Part shown: positions 11,519 through 22,837 of the stretch, one piece after another
How the letters are laid out: each line of letters begins with the position of its first letter
How positions within the stretch are numbered: position 1 is the stretch's first letter
Assembly (NCBI GenBank): GCA_950022295.1
Contig: OX465597.1
Coordinates: 399,533,016-399,597,015 of the forward strand
DNA: 64,000 bases
DNA from: Bromus sterilis
Taxonomy: Eukaryota; Streptophyta; Magnoliopsida; Poales; Poaceae
Reading direction: 5' to 3'
Made by a program: the position numbers and the translations under genes
Notes under the pieces: model-generated
Told to the model about the DNA's origin: nothing
What the model saw: the letters and a program-made list of their open reading frames with translations, nothing else
The model's database searches: none

Positions 11519-14500
11519 TGTAACGACCCGGTTCATCACAAATCGGAGTCTCTGTGCATTCTGTGCTAGTCCCTGGATCAATAGCTAGCACACACAGTAC
11601 ACGATGTAATATCAAGAATAAACCACATGTCATATATATATATTACATCGAAGATCCAGTATTACAATAAAGCATACCTGCATAGCTCAAGGCTAGCTTA
11701 CAATTGAATACAGCAGAAAACAATAAAGAGCTTCGTGGTGTCCATCAACTCCACCGACATAGTTGAGTATAGACGTCGTAACCCTACATCGTACCACTTA
11801 CTCGTCGTATATAATCCTGCAACACCAAAGGTTACAGCCTGACAACGGGTCAGTACATCTGATTTGTACGGCAAGTCACACGAAAAAGTATATAACAGAC
11901 CTACATCTACATGAAGAATAAGTCAAAGGAAAGTCTTATGGTTTTATTTTGCAGAAAGCTGATTTTTCCCTCACATACTACAACTAATCAAATTTTAATT
12001 TATTTTACTAGTCCTAAGTATGGTTGAATCGGGCTACACCAATTCCAACCATCCCATTATTAAAAGTTCCCACTCAAATTCTTATTAAGGTGAATTATCT
12101 GTCAAGACCATCCAACAACAATAATGCCCAGTTGCTCAAAGTTGTCCGTAACCGTGGACACGGCTAATCATGGTCAGTTTTTACACTCTACAGAGGTTTG
12201 TACACTTTCCCCACTGGACTCAACCCGAAGATTGAGACATAGTCTTTCAGAAGAGGTTGCCTCCACCCTTTGGTAGCCGGTACACCTATCATATCTACAT
12301 CAGCTAGCTACCAGGGCCAGGTTCCCCACAACTTACTCATCTAAGCCAGAGCCCATATAGCCAGTGGTTGTACATGGAAGCTACTAGTCACACTGTCTGT
12401 CCGATCCTTTTGAGCCTGGACGGCGCCCACTGTGTCAGAGGGTACTCGCCATGACGCACCCGGTTCACCACCAAAACAACCATTCGGGAAGCATTCAGTC
12501 CTGGTCCCTCCTTATCCAAGGCATGAGCACCAGGATGCATTCCCTGCCCGTCCAGAGGTGATTTCTATTTAAGTTTTCTAATCAAGTCATTACTCCTCAC
12601 ATAGCTCAATGATAACTCAACCAATCCCCGTCTACAAAGCAATAGCAGTATATAACAACCACGATCCTAGGGCGACAATGAAATACAAGGTCAGAGCATA
12701 TGGCTATCCTACTAGGTTTAAATCATAACTAATATATAGTCCTACACATGCATAGAGTGATAATTTGCTACATGCATAATAGAAAATATAGGTTGAGGTA
12801 TGGTCAAAGTGTAACTTGCCTTATACATTCGATGAAGATCTTCGCTCTCACGTTCCAGTCAACTCTACTCGTCACACTCCGAGCAATCTATCGCAAACGA
12901 ATGAACTCGAATAAGCAATCACATCACAACAAGAGAAAACAATCATAAAGGTTTTTGAAACAAAACAAAAGGTCTTTGAAGTGCAAAGGTGTCGATGTGC
13001 TCGAAGGTGATAGATGAAATGTGAGCTCGAGTGAGTCAACGGAAAAAGAATTTTTGATATAAAAGATTATGACCAAAGGCATTATGAATTCAAGGTGAAC
13101 ATCATGTCAATAAGAGGTGTGTGGTATTGCCGATAAGATGTTTCAAATGATCCAATATGTAAAGAGAATCGCGTGAAACAGAATACTATAACCCGGGTTG
13201 TAGTAGGTCAGGGCTTGAATTAAATTTAAATTCAAACAGATCAAAAACATTTGATCTTGTATATACATGATGTGGACAACAAGTATATGATATGAGTGTT
13301 ACTAAGGAAAAGGAATCGATTGAATTGGGTCAACGTTTCAAAATATTTTGGCCTCCGAAAGGTTGAATTTGAATATGAAGATATTCAAATTGGAGATGTG
13401 CAATAGTGTGAAAAATAATTTTTTCATTAATCTACAAGTCAATATAAGCACGTAAAAAAAAACATATAATTTTCCGAATTACGGTTTAAAAAAATATAGG
13501 GCGTGGGAATTAGAGGTTATTCTATAAATTCAGGAAGTAATAGATAATATATTTATTTGCAGAACGGTCACTGGGACACGTAGCACAATAAGAATTGTTG
13601 GTATATATTCAGGCTCAGTTAGACAACAACGGTTTGATTTAAATGAAGATCGATGGCGGACATGCAGATATGTCTCCAGATTTATGGGGCTCACCGGGGA
13701 GGCGGAATCAAGCCACGGGACTTTGAGAAAACGGCGCGGTGTAATCGGATCTCGACGATGCACCCGCTCCGGTGGTTCCTAGTCTTCTTCAACTCAACAA
13801 AGAGGTGCGTGGACGTCGAAGATCACAGGAGACGATGATGTGCAACTGGAGCGACAATGGTGGAAAGTTGTTTCAGGGCCTCGTTGTAGCAATTCAATCA
13901 GGCGTGTCCTGAGCATGAAGGAGTCGAGGGAGATGCATGAGATTATGATGAATATTATTAAAGACGTGACAAAGGAGCTGGCAAGAATTGTCACTGATGC
14001 ACATGTAGCGTACCAATACACTACGTGGATACACAATGGCTTTGGATGTCCATGGCGAGGCTCCGGCGTGTCTTCGTCGAAGAAAAGATGTCTAACACAT
14101 ACATCTATCGACGGGTAACGCGCCAGTGCTGTCGAAAACGACCGCCGCCCTTTCGCACGACCGTGGCGATGACACGTACTTGGTGCTCCCGGTGAACTCC
14201 GATGCTCTCCGACGACATCGGCTCCTTCCGCGGAGCGCGCAACTTGCAAAACATGACTATGAAAAGATGTCAACCGGGATAAGTCTTGAGTGCAGATTCC
14301 AATGGACATGATGGGGTTGTTCAGGATATACCGAAAGCGACGAGATCGATGAGCAAAGCCGACAGTTTGTGGAACTCTGCGTCGAGATCTAAAACCATGC
14401 CGGCGGCGATTATCTTGGAAGATAAGGAAAGAAGAAGAGTCTAGGGCTGCAGTATAGATATACATAGAGCTAAGACGAGGAAGAGATACGGGTATCGATC

Positions 14501-15219
14501 AGATTGTTGGATTTTGAGTTAGTTTGGATTCCGTACGTGGATCCAACAAACCACGTACAGTCAAAGGAAAAAAAAGAGATGAGGGGCCGAGGGAAAAGGT
14601 TGCGGCTCGGAATGGGCCGGCCTACTTTCTGCTAGCTTGCGCGCACACGGTTAAGAATTAGCACTGACCGTTACTGGGCTTGTGCTGCAGTTTTACTTTT
14701 CTGTTAATATAGGGAATTAAGTTTTTGGCTAAAACAAAAATAAGGAAGATTCCTAATCTCACCAAAGCATACACAAAGAAATATTAAAAATAATATCTAG
14801 CACATAACAATTATCATCAACCCCAAAAACAAGCAATTCAAACAATATTTTTATAACATTATTTTGGGCGTTATAAATATTTCCTAAAATTAATTTAGGG
14901 CTATAAATAATTCCCAAAATATTTTTAAACTCCGAATGAAACCCAAGTAATTATTTAAAACATTTACCAACTCTTTTAATATGTTGAAGGAGTCATATTA
15001 CCTTCTCTCATTTTAATTTGTTGGATTTTATTTAAATAATAATTTCCAAAACACCAATTATGAATATTAGGGAAAGTCCTTTTATTCCCTCTTTTTTTAA
15101 TATTCAATAAACTCCAAAAAGTTTTAAATCCCAGAGAAAATCAAACCCATAAAGAAAACAATCATTATCTATTTAATTTTATTAACATTCCAAAATTTAG
15201 AAAATTTTGGGATGTTACA
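11519..15219 (-). repeat. Element D 5' LTR
   Basis: 3,701 bp, the upstream LTR in element orientation. It ends at the TTCGT duplication at 15220-15224. Its first ~60 bases on the minus strand include a short palindromic AAAATTT region. Confidence 0.92.
13794..14465 (-). CDS. ORF of 223 codons inside the D 5' LTR (hypothetical)
   Basis: Counterpart of the ORF at 8198-8869, with the same start and stop and a handful of residue changes, for example near the Arg-rich middle and the Cys-Thr-Ser-Ser region close to the C-terminus. Product unrecognised. It lies in the part of the LTR expected to be transcribed if the promoter sits near 14470-14500 (minus), where TA-rich sequence CTATGTATATC occurs. 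Confidence 0.3.
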   Translation of the reverse strand: MYIYTAALDSSSFLIFQDNRRRHGFRSRRRVPQTVGFAHRSRRFRYILNNPIMSIGICTQDLSRLTSFHSHVLQVARSAEGADVVGEHRSSPGAPSTCHRHGRAKGRRSFSTALARYPSIDVCVRHLFFDEDTPEPRHGHPKPLCIHVVYWYATCASVTILASSFVTSLIIFIIISCISLDSFMLRTRLIELLQRGPETTFHHCRSSCTSSSPVIFDVHAPLC

Positions 15220-15224
15220 TTCGT
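15220..15224. repeat. Target-site duplication of D, right copy
   Basis: TTCGT, matching 5920-5924. Element C resumes immediately with ACTAATGTGAG. Confidence 0.93.
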
Positions 15225-15841
15225 ACTAATGTGAGTATTCGAAAGTTGACACTTCCACCTCCCATATTTTGCTAGCCTCACATGTGTCGTGCATTGCCTC
15301 CTTCTCACTCCGAGAGTTGGTGTCCACCTTCGCCGGTACATCCAAACCCTTTGCATGATACACTCTGTCATCATAAACCTCCTTATATCTTTCGCCTTTT
15401 AGGTGTCAACTTTCTTGCTCACGCTCATTCATTGCATGAGTGCTCAAAATATCGAAAGGGAGTGGATCAGTTTGACTTGTACCTGACTAGTGGTCTGGGG
15501 ACGAGTCCAGATAAGAATCCAAAGGAGACTAAGTGTGAAACTTTAGTAGATAGTAGTTCTCAACAACTATTTTATCTCGTATTCCCTATCGCCTTTATTG
15601 CACGCAAACACCATTTCGAGACATTCGAGTCACGGACAGCGAGAGCTCTTGCACCTTTTGTTCTTTTGTTGCTTGTGTCAATGCTAATATAGACTCTTTC
15701 TTGTTAAGACTTGAATTGAATTGCATGCTTTGATTGCTTTACTTAAAAGTCCTTATATGGTTGGGTGTCATGTCGCCAAAGAAATTATGCTTGTTATCAT
15801 TTCCCTACTCGAGGACGAGCAGGAATTAAGCTTGGGGATGT
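15220..15841 (+). other. Element C non-coding interior, right part, with polypurine tract
   Basis: Continues the block shared with G and J. Compared with G (28851-29571), about 710 bp are missing at 15400, where TTTC occurs on both sides of the deletion. The polypurine motif AAGCTTGGGGATG (15828-15840) lies just before the 3' LTR. Confidence 0.8.
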
Positions 15842-16130
15842 TGATACGTCCCAAACGTATCTATAATTTCTGCTTGCTCCATGCATGTTCTGTGTGACTT
15901 TGCCATGTTTTGCTTGAACTTTCATACACTTTTTATCATATTGGACTAACCTATTAACTCAGTGCACCCAGTTGCCAGTTCCTGTTTTCTGCTGTTTTTG
16001 AATTTCAGGTTTTCCGGCCATTAAAAGTGCCAAATAAATCCCGGAAAAAATATGAAAAATCAGCGACCCGGAAGCTTCCCAAATCACCAAGGAAGGAAGG
16101 GAGTGGACCCACCAGGGCCCCAGGAGGGTC

Positions 16131-16162
16131 CCTGGCGCGGCCCCACCCTAGGCCGCGCCAGG
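16131..16162. repeat. GC-rich palindrome in C 3' LTR
   Basis: Perfect 12-bp arms with an 8-bp loop, about 45 bp upstream of the TATA-like box. The same hairpin in the other LTRs is at 25046-25077 and 30304-30335 (G) and 22513-22543 (E). Confidence 0.9.
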
Positions 16163-16703
16163 AGGCCTCCTGGCTGCCCTGTGGCCCCTCTCGGTGCCCC
16201 CTTTGGCCTATATTTACCACCCGTGATGGAAACCCCTAAGATCGATCTGTTATTCCCGTTCTCTTCTCTATACCGCCGTCGCCGCCGTTTCAAGATCGGG
16301 GCTTCCAGGAGAAGTTGCCCCGGCACCCTGCCGGAAGGATGAATCCCCTCCGGGATACCATCCATCATCATGGACGCCTCCCAAATGTACCGTGAGTAGT
16401 CCCCCTTGGACCATGGGTCCGTGACCAGTAGCTATGTGATGTACCTCTCCCCTCTTTGTGCTTTCACTTTTGAGACCTCGTGAGCTGCCTCACATGATCG
16501 AGGCACTTCTGTAATTTGCTGTGTTGCTATGCTGAGTTTGCTGGGATCTGATGGATTATGAGATTATGTTCAGATTTTGATGAGTAATAAATTTGGTTCT
16601 CTTTTATATTTGTGTTCTTTAGTAAAGTTTGCATGTTCTCTGTTGCCGTATTTTACTTTGGCCAAGTGATTTGTTGCAACTCCAAGAGGGAGCGTTATGC
16701 TTG

Positions 16704-16708
16704 ATTGT
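16704..16708. repeat. Target-site duplication of E, left copy
   Basis: ATTGT, repeated at 22833-22837. Joining the flanks restores GATTGTGGGTTCAGCC as in the intact LTRs at 2634 and 24124. Confidence 0.93.
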
Positions 16709-16749
16709 TGATGGCGGAGAAGTTAATAGGTTTAGTTGGGTTGCCTTCT

Positions 16750-18358
16750 TGGCCATGTAATGGCACCCCCTCAGCTTGTTCCAAGCTTGGGGGAGTGTCC
16801 GGTAACTTTATCTTTATCTTTGTCTTTAGGAGTCAAGTAGAGTCGTATCATGTCTAGGGAAGTCACTTTATGAAATAGGTGTTGCTTTGAGGTCTATCAC
16901 TTCTCTTGTGGAGAGCTTTGTATCCGTGAGTGTGGAGTCGTCTGTGAAGGAATATTAATGAGAAGTCTATTGGTTTCTTCGCTGCACTTGGTATTCTCTT
17001 CATGCAATCGACATTATGAGCTGATTCTTATGAGGAGTATTGACCTTATATCAGGTATGGCTTTGAAAACATTATTTAATCTTGGCAAGTATAGCTTTGG
17101 TCATAACAACAAGCATGTTTTTATCAAAGTAGCGACATAGCCAAAACCTTTGTGTTATTATGCTTGAAGTGTTATGTTGACAAGGAAGAAAACTTGATGT
17201 TTCATGCTAGTTTTAATGTTTATGCTTTGTATTGCTTTCATCTAAGTTGTCATCAATTGTCTGCTCTCTCAAAGCCTTGCTAGCCAAAACTCTGTACCAA
17301 GCGGAATTCTGCATGTACTTCCATACCTTGAAACCAACTTCTTCCACTTGAGTCCACCATACCTTCCTACCTGTGGTATTCCACTACCACTCCTAAAGTA
17401 TATAATTTATGTGCTATTTTTAGATGTTCAAAATCTTCTGTTTTGTGCCGCTGATTCAGCTCATGAGGAAGTGGTGGGTGACCCATGATCTTCTTAATTT
17501 GGACAAGTTTTATCTTGGGATTGCATGTCTAATCTGCAAACCCCTAATACGAGAAGGGACTGGCATGAGTGCCCATCTCGTAAAAGATAAATACTAACAC
17601 ACAAGTTCCTTCGCCCTTTTAGGAGTGATAAACAAAGGAATCCAAGGGGATGTGATCGTCCCCACATGGGAGCCGTTCCTTGAAACTTGTCCAAATCATG
17701 AAGTGAGTGAGTTATCTATCAGCAGTCGTTGACGGATCATGCACCTCCTAAAAGTTTGTTTTTATTCTATTTGATCTAGAGATGGCACATAAGTTTTCCC
17801 TGCTTACCCTTTTGCACGGGGTTTATCTTTATTTTGTGCTGAGTCAGTCCTTCCTACTTCCTTCCTTCTTGAGAGAGAACAAACATTTGATGTTGATAAA
17901 GATGCTTGCATATAAAGTTGCATTGAAATCTAGCATGTTACATCTTTGTTGACATTATCTTTTGATAAGTGAGTTGTTTACAAAAGCTTATGCTTAGTAA
18001 ACATCTTCCTTTGTGTTGATATGTGCACTTCTTGACTAATAGCATGTTCTTTCAAAAGCTTCAACTGTTCCATTATAAGTGAAAGAACAAAAGTAAAAGT
18101 TATTAGTTGTTCCTTGACCAAGGCTATGTTTGTCATGATTTGATGAATTTTCCAGGTCCTACTTTGTTATAATTGTTACTACTTTCTTATAAGGACCTTA
18201 TGAGTTGAGGTTGCTGTTGAGTATGCTTAAGTTTGGTGAGGAATCTTGATGCTTCTTGTTCGTATTATTTTATCGACACTTCACTCTCTAAACTTGTGGT
18301 AAGGTTTACCGAGCTCAGCAATCGCTTGAGGACATTCGAGGTCTAAGCTTGAGGGAGT
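16750..18358 (+). other. Element E: plus-oriented 3' internal region with polypurine tract
   Basis: No ORF of note. It starts in the tail of the Athila-type second ORF region. A polypurine-like motif AAGCTTGGGGGAGT lies at 16783-16796. The true tract AAGCTTGAGGGAGT at 18345-18358 is directly followed by the LTR. The same motif follows the second ORF of element M at 60708. Confidence 0.75.
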
Positions 18359-19893
18359 TGATACGTCCAAAAAGCATCACTATTTTATATTGTGATTTCA
18401 CCCTATTCATTGATATATTCCACTTTAAAGTATTGTTCTTATGTTGTTTTGGCTTATTTTACATAGTTTACAACTTTCCGGTGCCAAAGCAACAGAACCA
18501 GAATTCAGCGGTAAAAAGTGGATACCAAGTTGCTTAATCAGATCAAGTCCAAATGCGATGAAATTTTACGGGGAGCTTTTTTATGAAGATTGACTGGGGA
18601 TCACCGAAGGAGGAGGTGAGGGGACCCACCAAGCAGCCAGAAGGGTGCCTGGTGGCCCCCCTCGGTGCCCCCTTTCGCCTATATAAGCCCCCTGGGGAGG
18701 AAACCCCTAAAGAAGAGTCGTTTCCGTGTTTCGCCGCCGCCACGGGGCGGAAACCTACAGAGGAGAAAAGCCATCTCCGGCGGGCAGATTCCGCCGGGCA
18801 GATCACCTCCCGGAATGGCAGATCGTCGCCATCATCATCATCATCGTCACGGGCATCATCGAGATCATCATCAACATCATCCCCAACATCAGCACCATCT
18901 CCATCTCCATCCCATCTCATCTCACAATTGCAACTTGTGTTGTAATCCGTAATATCTATCCTCTCTACTCTGTTGGTGTTGATTACTACTTTGTGGTGAA
19001 TGCTATTGAGTTTTGTTGGAGAAATATCATTGTGTCCAGATTGTTTACCACCCATATATCACCTCTGATCATGATCTATTTTATGTCTTGTGAGTAGTTA
19101 CTTTAGTTCTTGAGAACATGGGAGGAGTCTAGTTGTTAGTAGTCATACTATGTTGAAGTATTATGTGTTGTTTGATACTTAAGTTGTGTTGTTATTTCTC
19201 TGGTGGTGTTATGTGAGTCGAACACATAACACTTCACCTTTCATGGGCCTAGAGGAATACATTGTGCACAAAGGATGCTTATGGTGGGTTGCCGGAGTGA
19301 CAGAAACCTGAACTCCAGTTCGCAGACTTTCGCATAAGGGAGTTATGGATCCTTGATCGTAATGCTGTGGTTAGGCTTATGCCTTAATTACTACCTTGTA
19401 TTTGCGGATGCTTGCAAGGTGTGTAATCATAAGAGTACACTTATCTTAGTCTAGAAGGTGTACTAGCATTGATCCACCCACCGACACTTATCAACACGAT
19501 ACATATTACTTGGCGGAGTATGGTGAAAGTGACTTGACTATCTCTCCTGTGTTTTCTCGAGAACGCTTTAGCTTTTATAAGTTCAGTTCCTAGGCTTATC
19601 CTTGTCGAAGGATTGGGCCACTTGCTACTCCTCAGTTACTCTGTTTACTTTGCCTGTCTTTTACTTTTCTGTTGCTTAAACCAAAAACCCCTAAATATTT
19701 ATCTTTCAGTGTGTGCAGTAGTTTCCTTATCCAGTGTCACTTATCAGTACCTTCTGCTCCTCGTGGGATCGATACTCTTATTTATCAAAAAGCTACAATT
19801 GATCCCCTAGACTTGTGGGTCATCAAGAATCGTTTATTGGCGCGGTTAACAGGGAAGGCAACCCAACTAAACCTATTAACTTCTCCTCCATCA
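18359..19893 (+). repeat. Element E plus-oriented LTR
   Basis: 1,535 bp, TGATACGTCC...CCATCA. A clear TATA box CTATATAAG lies at 18679-18687. Compared with the minus LTR it lacks 46 bp holding the GC-rich hairpin, apparently by slippage between two GTGCCTGG repeats near 18625. A CAT-rich microsatellite (18828-18920) produces spurious His-, Ser- and Asp-rich ORFs on both strands. Confidence 0.9.
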
Positions 19894-21204
19894 ATTTGCA
19901 AGATGAATAGTGACATCTATGTCCTCGATCTCACACGGCTGAATCTCGTGCATGATCTCTTGATAAAGTGTGAAGGGAATAGCACTGACGCTAGATCCCA
20001 AATCACATAGCCCATAGTAAATATGATCTCCTATTTTGACAGATATAACTGGTGTACCTGAAATTGGGCCTTCGTTCCTAGTTGTGACAATGTTAGTAGC
20101 AACAGCACAAAAACTAATAGTGGATTCTTCGATATCACTGGTTACCAGATCCTTGACCATTGCAACTTGAGGCTGGACCTTGATCATGTCCTTAGGTTCG
20201 TCAGTGGTCCTTCTATTCTTGTTTAGAATACATGTAACAAAAGAGTGCTCCTTTATCCTGGAGGGATAAGGAGGCTGTTCATACAGAACTGCAGGTAAAA
20301 CAGGATCAGTAACATTAATCTCAATTGGTGACTCCTTGAAAGGTTTATGATGTTGACTCTCCTTCTTCCTGGAAGAATCAATATGAGAAGCAAAGTCCTT
20401 GCAAAAGTCAACCATTAGCTGGGAATCAAGACCAATTTTAGAGCAAAAGGTATTAAAGTAATCAGTCTTCACATAACTCTCAATGTAGTCATGCTCATAG
20501 TTTATAGCGGGTTCAATACCTTTATCAATTTCCCAGTCTTCAGTGTTCTTCTGGATCCTTTCTATAAGATCCCATTTTTCTTCCATACTTCTGGTCTGGA
20601 ATACCCCACTAGAGGAGGCATCCAACATCTCCTTGTCCTGACGAGAAAGCCTGGCATAAAAATTTGTAAGTATAATTTCCTTGGGGAGCTCATGGTTTGG
20701 GCATTTGAGCATCAGGGACTTCAGTCTCCCCCAAGCTTGAGCGATGCTCTCTCCGTCGCGAGACCAAAAGTTGTAGATGTAGTTCCTGTCTTGGTGAATT
20801 TCATGAAGAGGATAAAACTTTGCATAAAAGAGAGACATAAGCTCTGGCCATTCAAGCCGATCAGAGTTATCGAGTAGCTTATACCAATTTGAAGCTTTAT
20901 CTTTGAGTGATATGGAGAATAGTTTCTTCATGACGAACTCCATCGTCACACCTGCAAGCTTAAATAAAGAACATAATTGTGATAAATATAGCAGGTGTTC
21001 TCCCGGATGTCCTTCTCCTGTATAACGATTAGCCAAGACATAATCAACAATACCAGATGGTATTTTATATGGCACAATTTCAGTAGGGGTAGGAGTGACC
21101 ACCACAGTCGTGGGGCGGCTCCTTACCAGCAACGAACCAACAGCAGAAGAGTCCATAAGGACTGAAAGTAACAACAGAAAATAAAGTTCCCTTACCGGCT
21201 TCAC
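19894..21204 (-). pseudogene. Element E gag with start of aspartic protease
   Basis: A clean minus-strand ORF of about 436 codons. The likely start is the Met at 21156 rather than 21204. The capsid region (FVMKKLFSISLKDKASNWY, then LMSLFYAKFYP) is a standard Retrotrans_gag fold for the Athila/Tat side of plant Gypsy. The C-terminal part reads LCDLGSSVSAIPFTLYQEI near 19990, a protease core. The ORF ends only because the plus LTR joins at 19893 and supplies a TGA. The rest of protease, RT, RNase H and integrase are missing. No zinc knuckle is seen between gag and protease. Confidence 0.88.
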
Positions 21205-21222
21205 TTACCAATAGCGCTACAC

Positions 21223-21240
21223 TCCCCGGCAACGGCGCCA
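21223..21240 (-). promoter_or_regulatory. Primer binding site of E (tRNA-Asp type)
   Basis: TCCCCGGCAACGGCGCCA on the plus strand, so TGGCGCCGTTGCCGGGGA in element orientation, 11 bp from the end of the minus LTR. Confidence 0.92.
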
Positions 21241-21251
21241 GAAAAGCTCGT

Positions 21252-22832
21252 TGATGACGGAGAAGTTAATAGGTTTAGTTGGGTTGGCTTCCTTGTTAAC
21301 CGCGCCAATAAACGATTCTTGATAACCCACAAGTCTAGGGGGATCAATTGTAGCTTTTCGATAAATAAGAGTATCGATACCACGAGGAGCGGAAGGTGTT
21401 GATAAGTGACACTGGATAAGGAAAGGGCTGCAAACACTCAAAGGTAAATATTTAGGGGTTTTTGGTTTAAGCAACAGAAAAGTAAAAGACAGGCAAAGTA
21501 AACAGGGTAACTGAGGAGTAACAAGTGGCCCAATCCTTTCACAAGGATAAGCCTAGGAACTGAACTTATAAACTCTAAAGCGTTCTCGAGAAAACACGGG
21601 AGAGATAGTCAAGTCACTTTCACCATACTCCGCCAAGTAATATGTATCGTGTTGATAAGTGTCGGTGGGTGGATCAATGCTAGTACACCTTCTAGACTAA
21701 GATAAGTGTACTCTTATGATTACACACCTTGCAAGCATCCGCAAATACAAGGTAGTAATTAAGGCATAAGCCTAACCACAGCATTACGATCAAGGATCCA
21801 TAACTCCCTTATGCGAAAGTCTGCGAACTGGAGTTCAGGTTTCTGTCACTCCGGCAACCCACCATAAGCATCCTTTGTGCACAATGTATTCCTCTAGGCC
21901 CATGAAAGGTGAAGTGTTATGTGTTCGACTCACATAACACCACCAGAGAAATAACAACACAACTTAAGTATCAAACAACACATAATACTTCAACATAGTA
22001 TGACTACTAACAACTAGACTCCTCCCATGTTCTCAAGAACTAAAGTAACTACTCACAAGACATAAAATAGATCATGATCAGAGGTGATATATGGGTGGTA
22101 AACAATCTGGACACAATGATATTTCTCCAACAAAACTCAATAGCATTCACCACAAAGTAGTAATCAACACCAACAGAGTAGAGAGGATAGATAGTACGGA
22201 TTACAACACAAGTTGCAATTGTGAGATGAGATGGGATGGAGATGGAGATGGTGCTGATGTTGGGGATGATGTTGATGATGATCTCGATGATGCCCGTGAC
22301 GATGATGATGATGATGGCGACGATCTGCCATTCCGGGAGGTGATCTGCCCGGCGGAATCTGCCCGTCGGAGATGGCTTTTCTCCTCTGTAGGTTTCCGCC
22401 CCGTGGCGGCGGCGAAACACGGAAACGACTCTTCTTTAGGGGTTTCCTCCCCAGGGGGCTTATATAGGCGAAAGGGGGCACCGAGGGGGGCCACCAGGCA
22501 CCGAGGAGGGTACCTGGCGCGGCCAGGACGGGGCCGCGCCAGGCACACTTCTGGCTGCCTGGTGGGTCCCCTCACCTCCTCCTTCGGTGATCCCCAGTCA
22601 ATCTTCATAAAAAAGCTCCCCGTAAAATTTCATCGCATTTGGACTTGCTCTGATTCGTCAACTTGGTATCCACTTTTTACCGCTGAATTCTGGTTCTGCT
22701 GCTTCGGCACCGGAAAGTTGTAAACTGTGTAAAATAAGCCAAAACAACATAAGAACAATACTTTAAAGTGGAATATATCAATGAATAGGGTGAAATCACA
22801 ATATAAAATAGTGATGCTTTTTGGACGTATCA
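21252..22832 (-). repeat. Element E minus-oriented 5' LTR
   Basis: 1,581 bp. It retains the hairpin (22513-22543) lost from the inverted partner and a TATA box at 22459-22468 (minus). By eye the two LTRs differ by a few per cent plus the 46-bp indel. Confidence 0.9.
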
Positions 22833-22837
22833 ATTGT

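Larger units (their letters stand above)
5925..15219 (-). mobile_element. Element D: LARD-like non-autonomous retrotransposon with 3.7-kb LTRs
   Basis: Two near-identical direct LTRs (5925-9623 and 11519-15219) flank a 1,895-bp interior with no recognisable gag or pol. Orientation is minus. A primer site TGGATCAGAGC-like motif, in full TGGTATCAGAGC (initiator tRNA-Met), lies on the minus strand at 11505-11516 next to the right LTR. A purine-rich tract lies next to the left LTR. LTR termini are TGTAACATCCC...TTACA. The target duplication is TTCGT on both sides. This is the architecture of a large retrotransposon derivative. The LTR tip and polypurine tract resemble those of Tekay/Del chromoviruses, so a chromovirus may mobilise it (inference). 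Confidence 0.92.
15842..16708 (+). repeat. Element C 3' LTR, first part
   Basis: Starts TGATACGTCCC. It contains a perfect 12-bp inverted repeat CCTGGCGCGGCC/GGCCGCGCCAGG at 16131-16162 and a TATA-like CTATATTTA at 16208. Element E interrupts it after ATTGT. The rest resumes at 22838. Confidence 0.9.
16709..22832 (-). mobile_element. Element E: rearranged Athila-type element with two LTRs in opposite orientation
   Basis: Inside one 5-bp target duplication the order is: 41-bp stub of a minus LTR end (16709-16749), plus-oriented 3' internal sequence (16750-18358), a complete plus LTR (18359-19893), minus-oriented protease-gag (19894-21204), primer site, and a complete minus LTR (21252-22832). 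Both LTRs belong to one family. The simplest reading is a minus element that received a plus copy of its own family in its protease region, followed by a single deletion removing the left LTR body, the remaining internal part and the 5' part of the incoming copy. RT and integrase are absent. Confidence 0.85.

Noticed and set aside
18543..18952. His-, Ser- and Asp-rich ORFs on both strands, repeated at 22091-22723
   Set aside because: They come from a CAT/ATG microsatellite in the E LTR leader, appear in every frame, and lie in non-coding LTR sequence.
16709..22832. Element E as a foldback DNA transposon
   Set aside because: The arms are bona fide LTRs with TATA boxes, primer site and polypurine tract, and the duplication is 5 bp as for Gypsy integrase.
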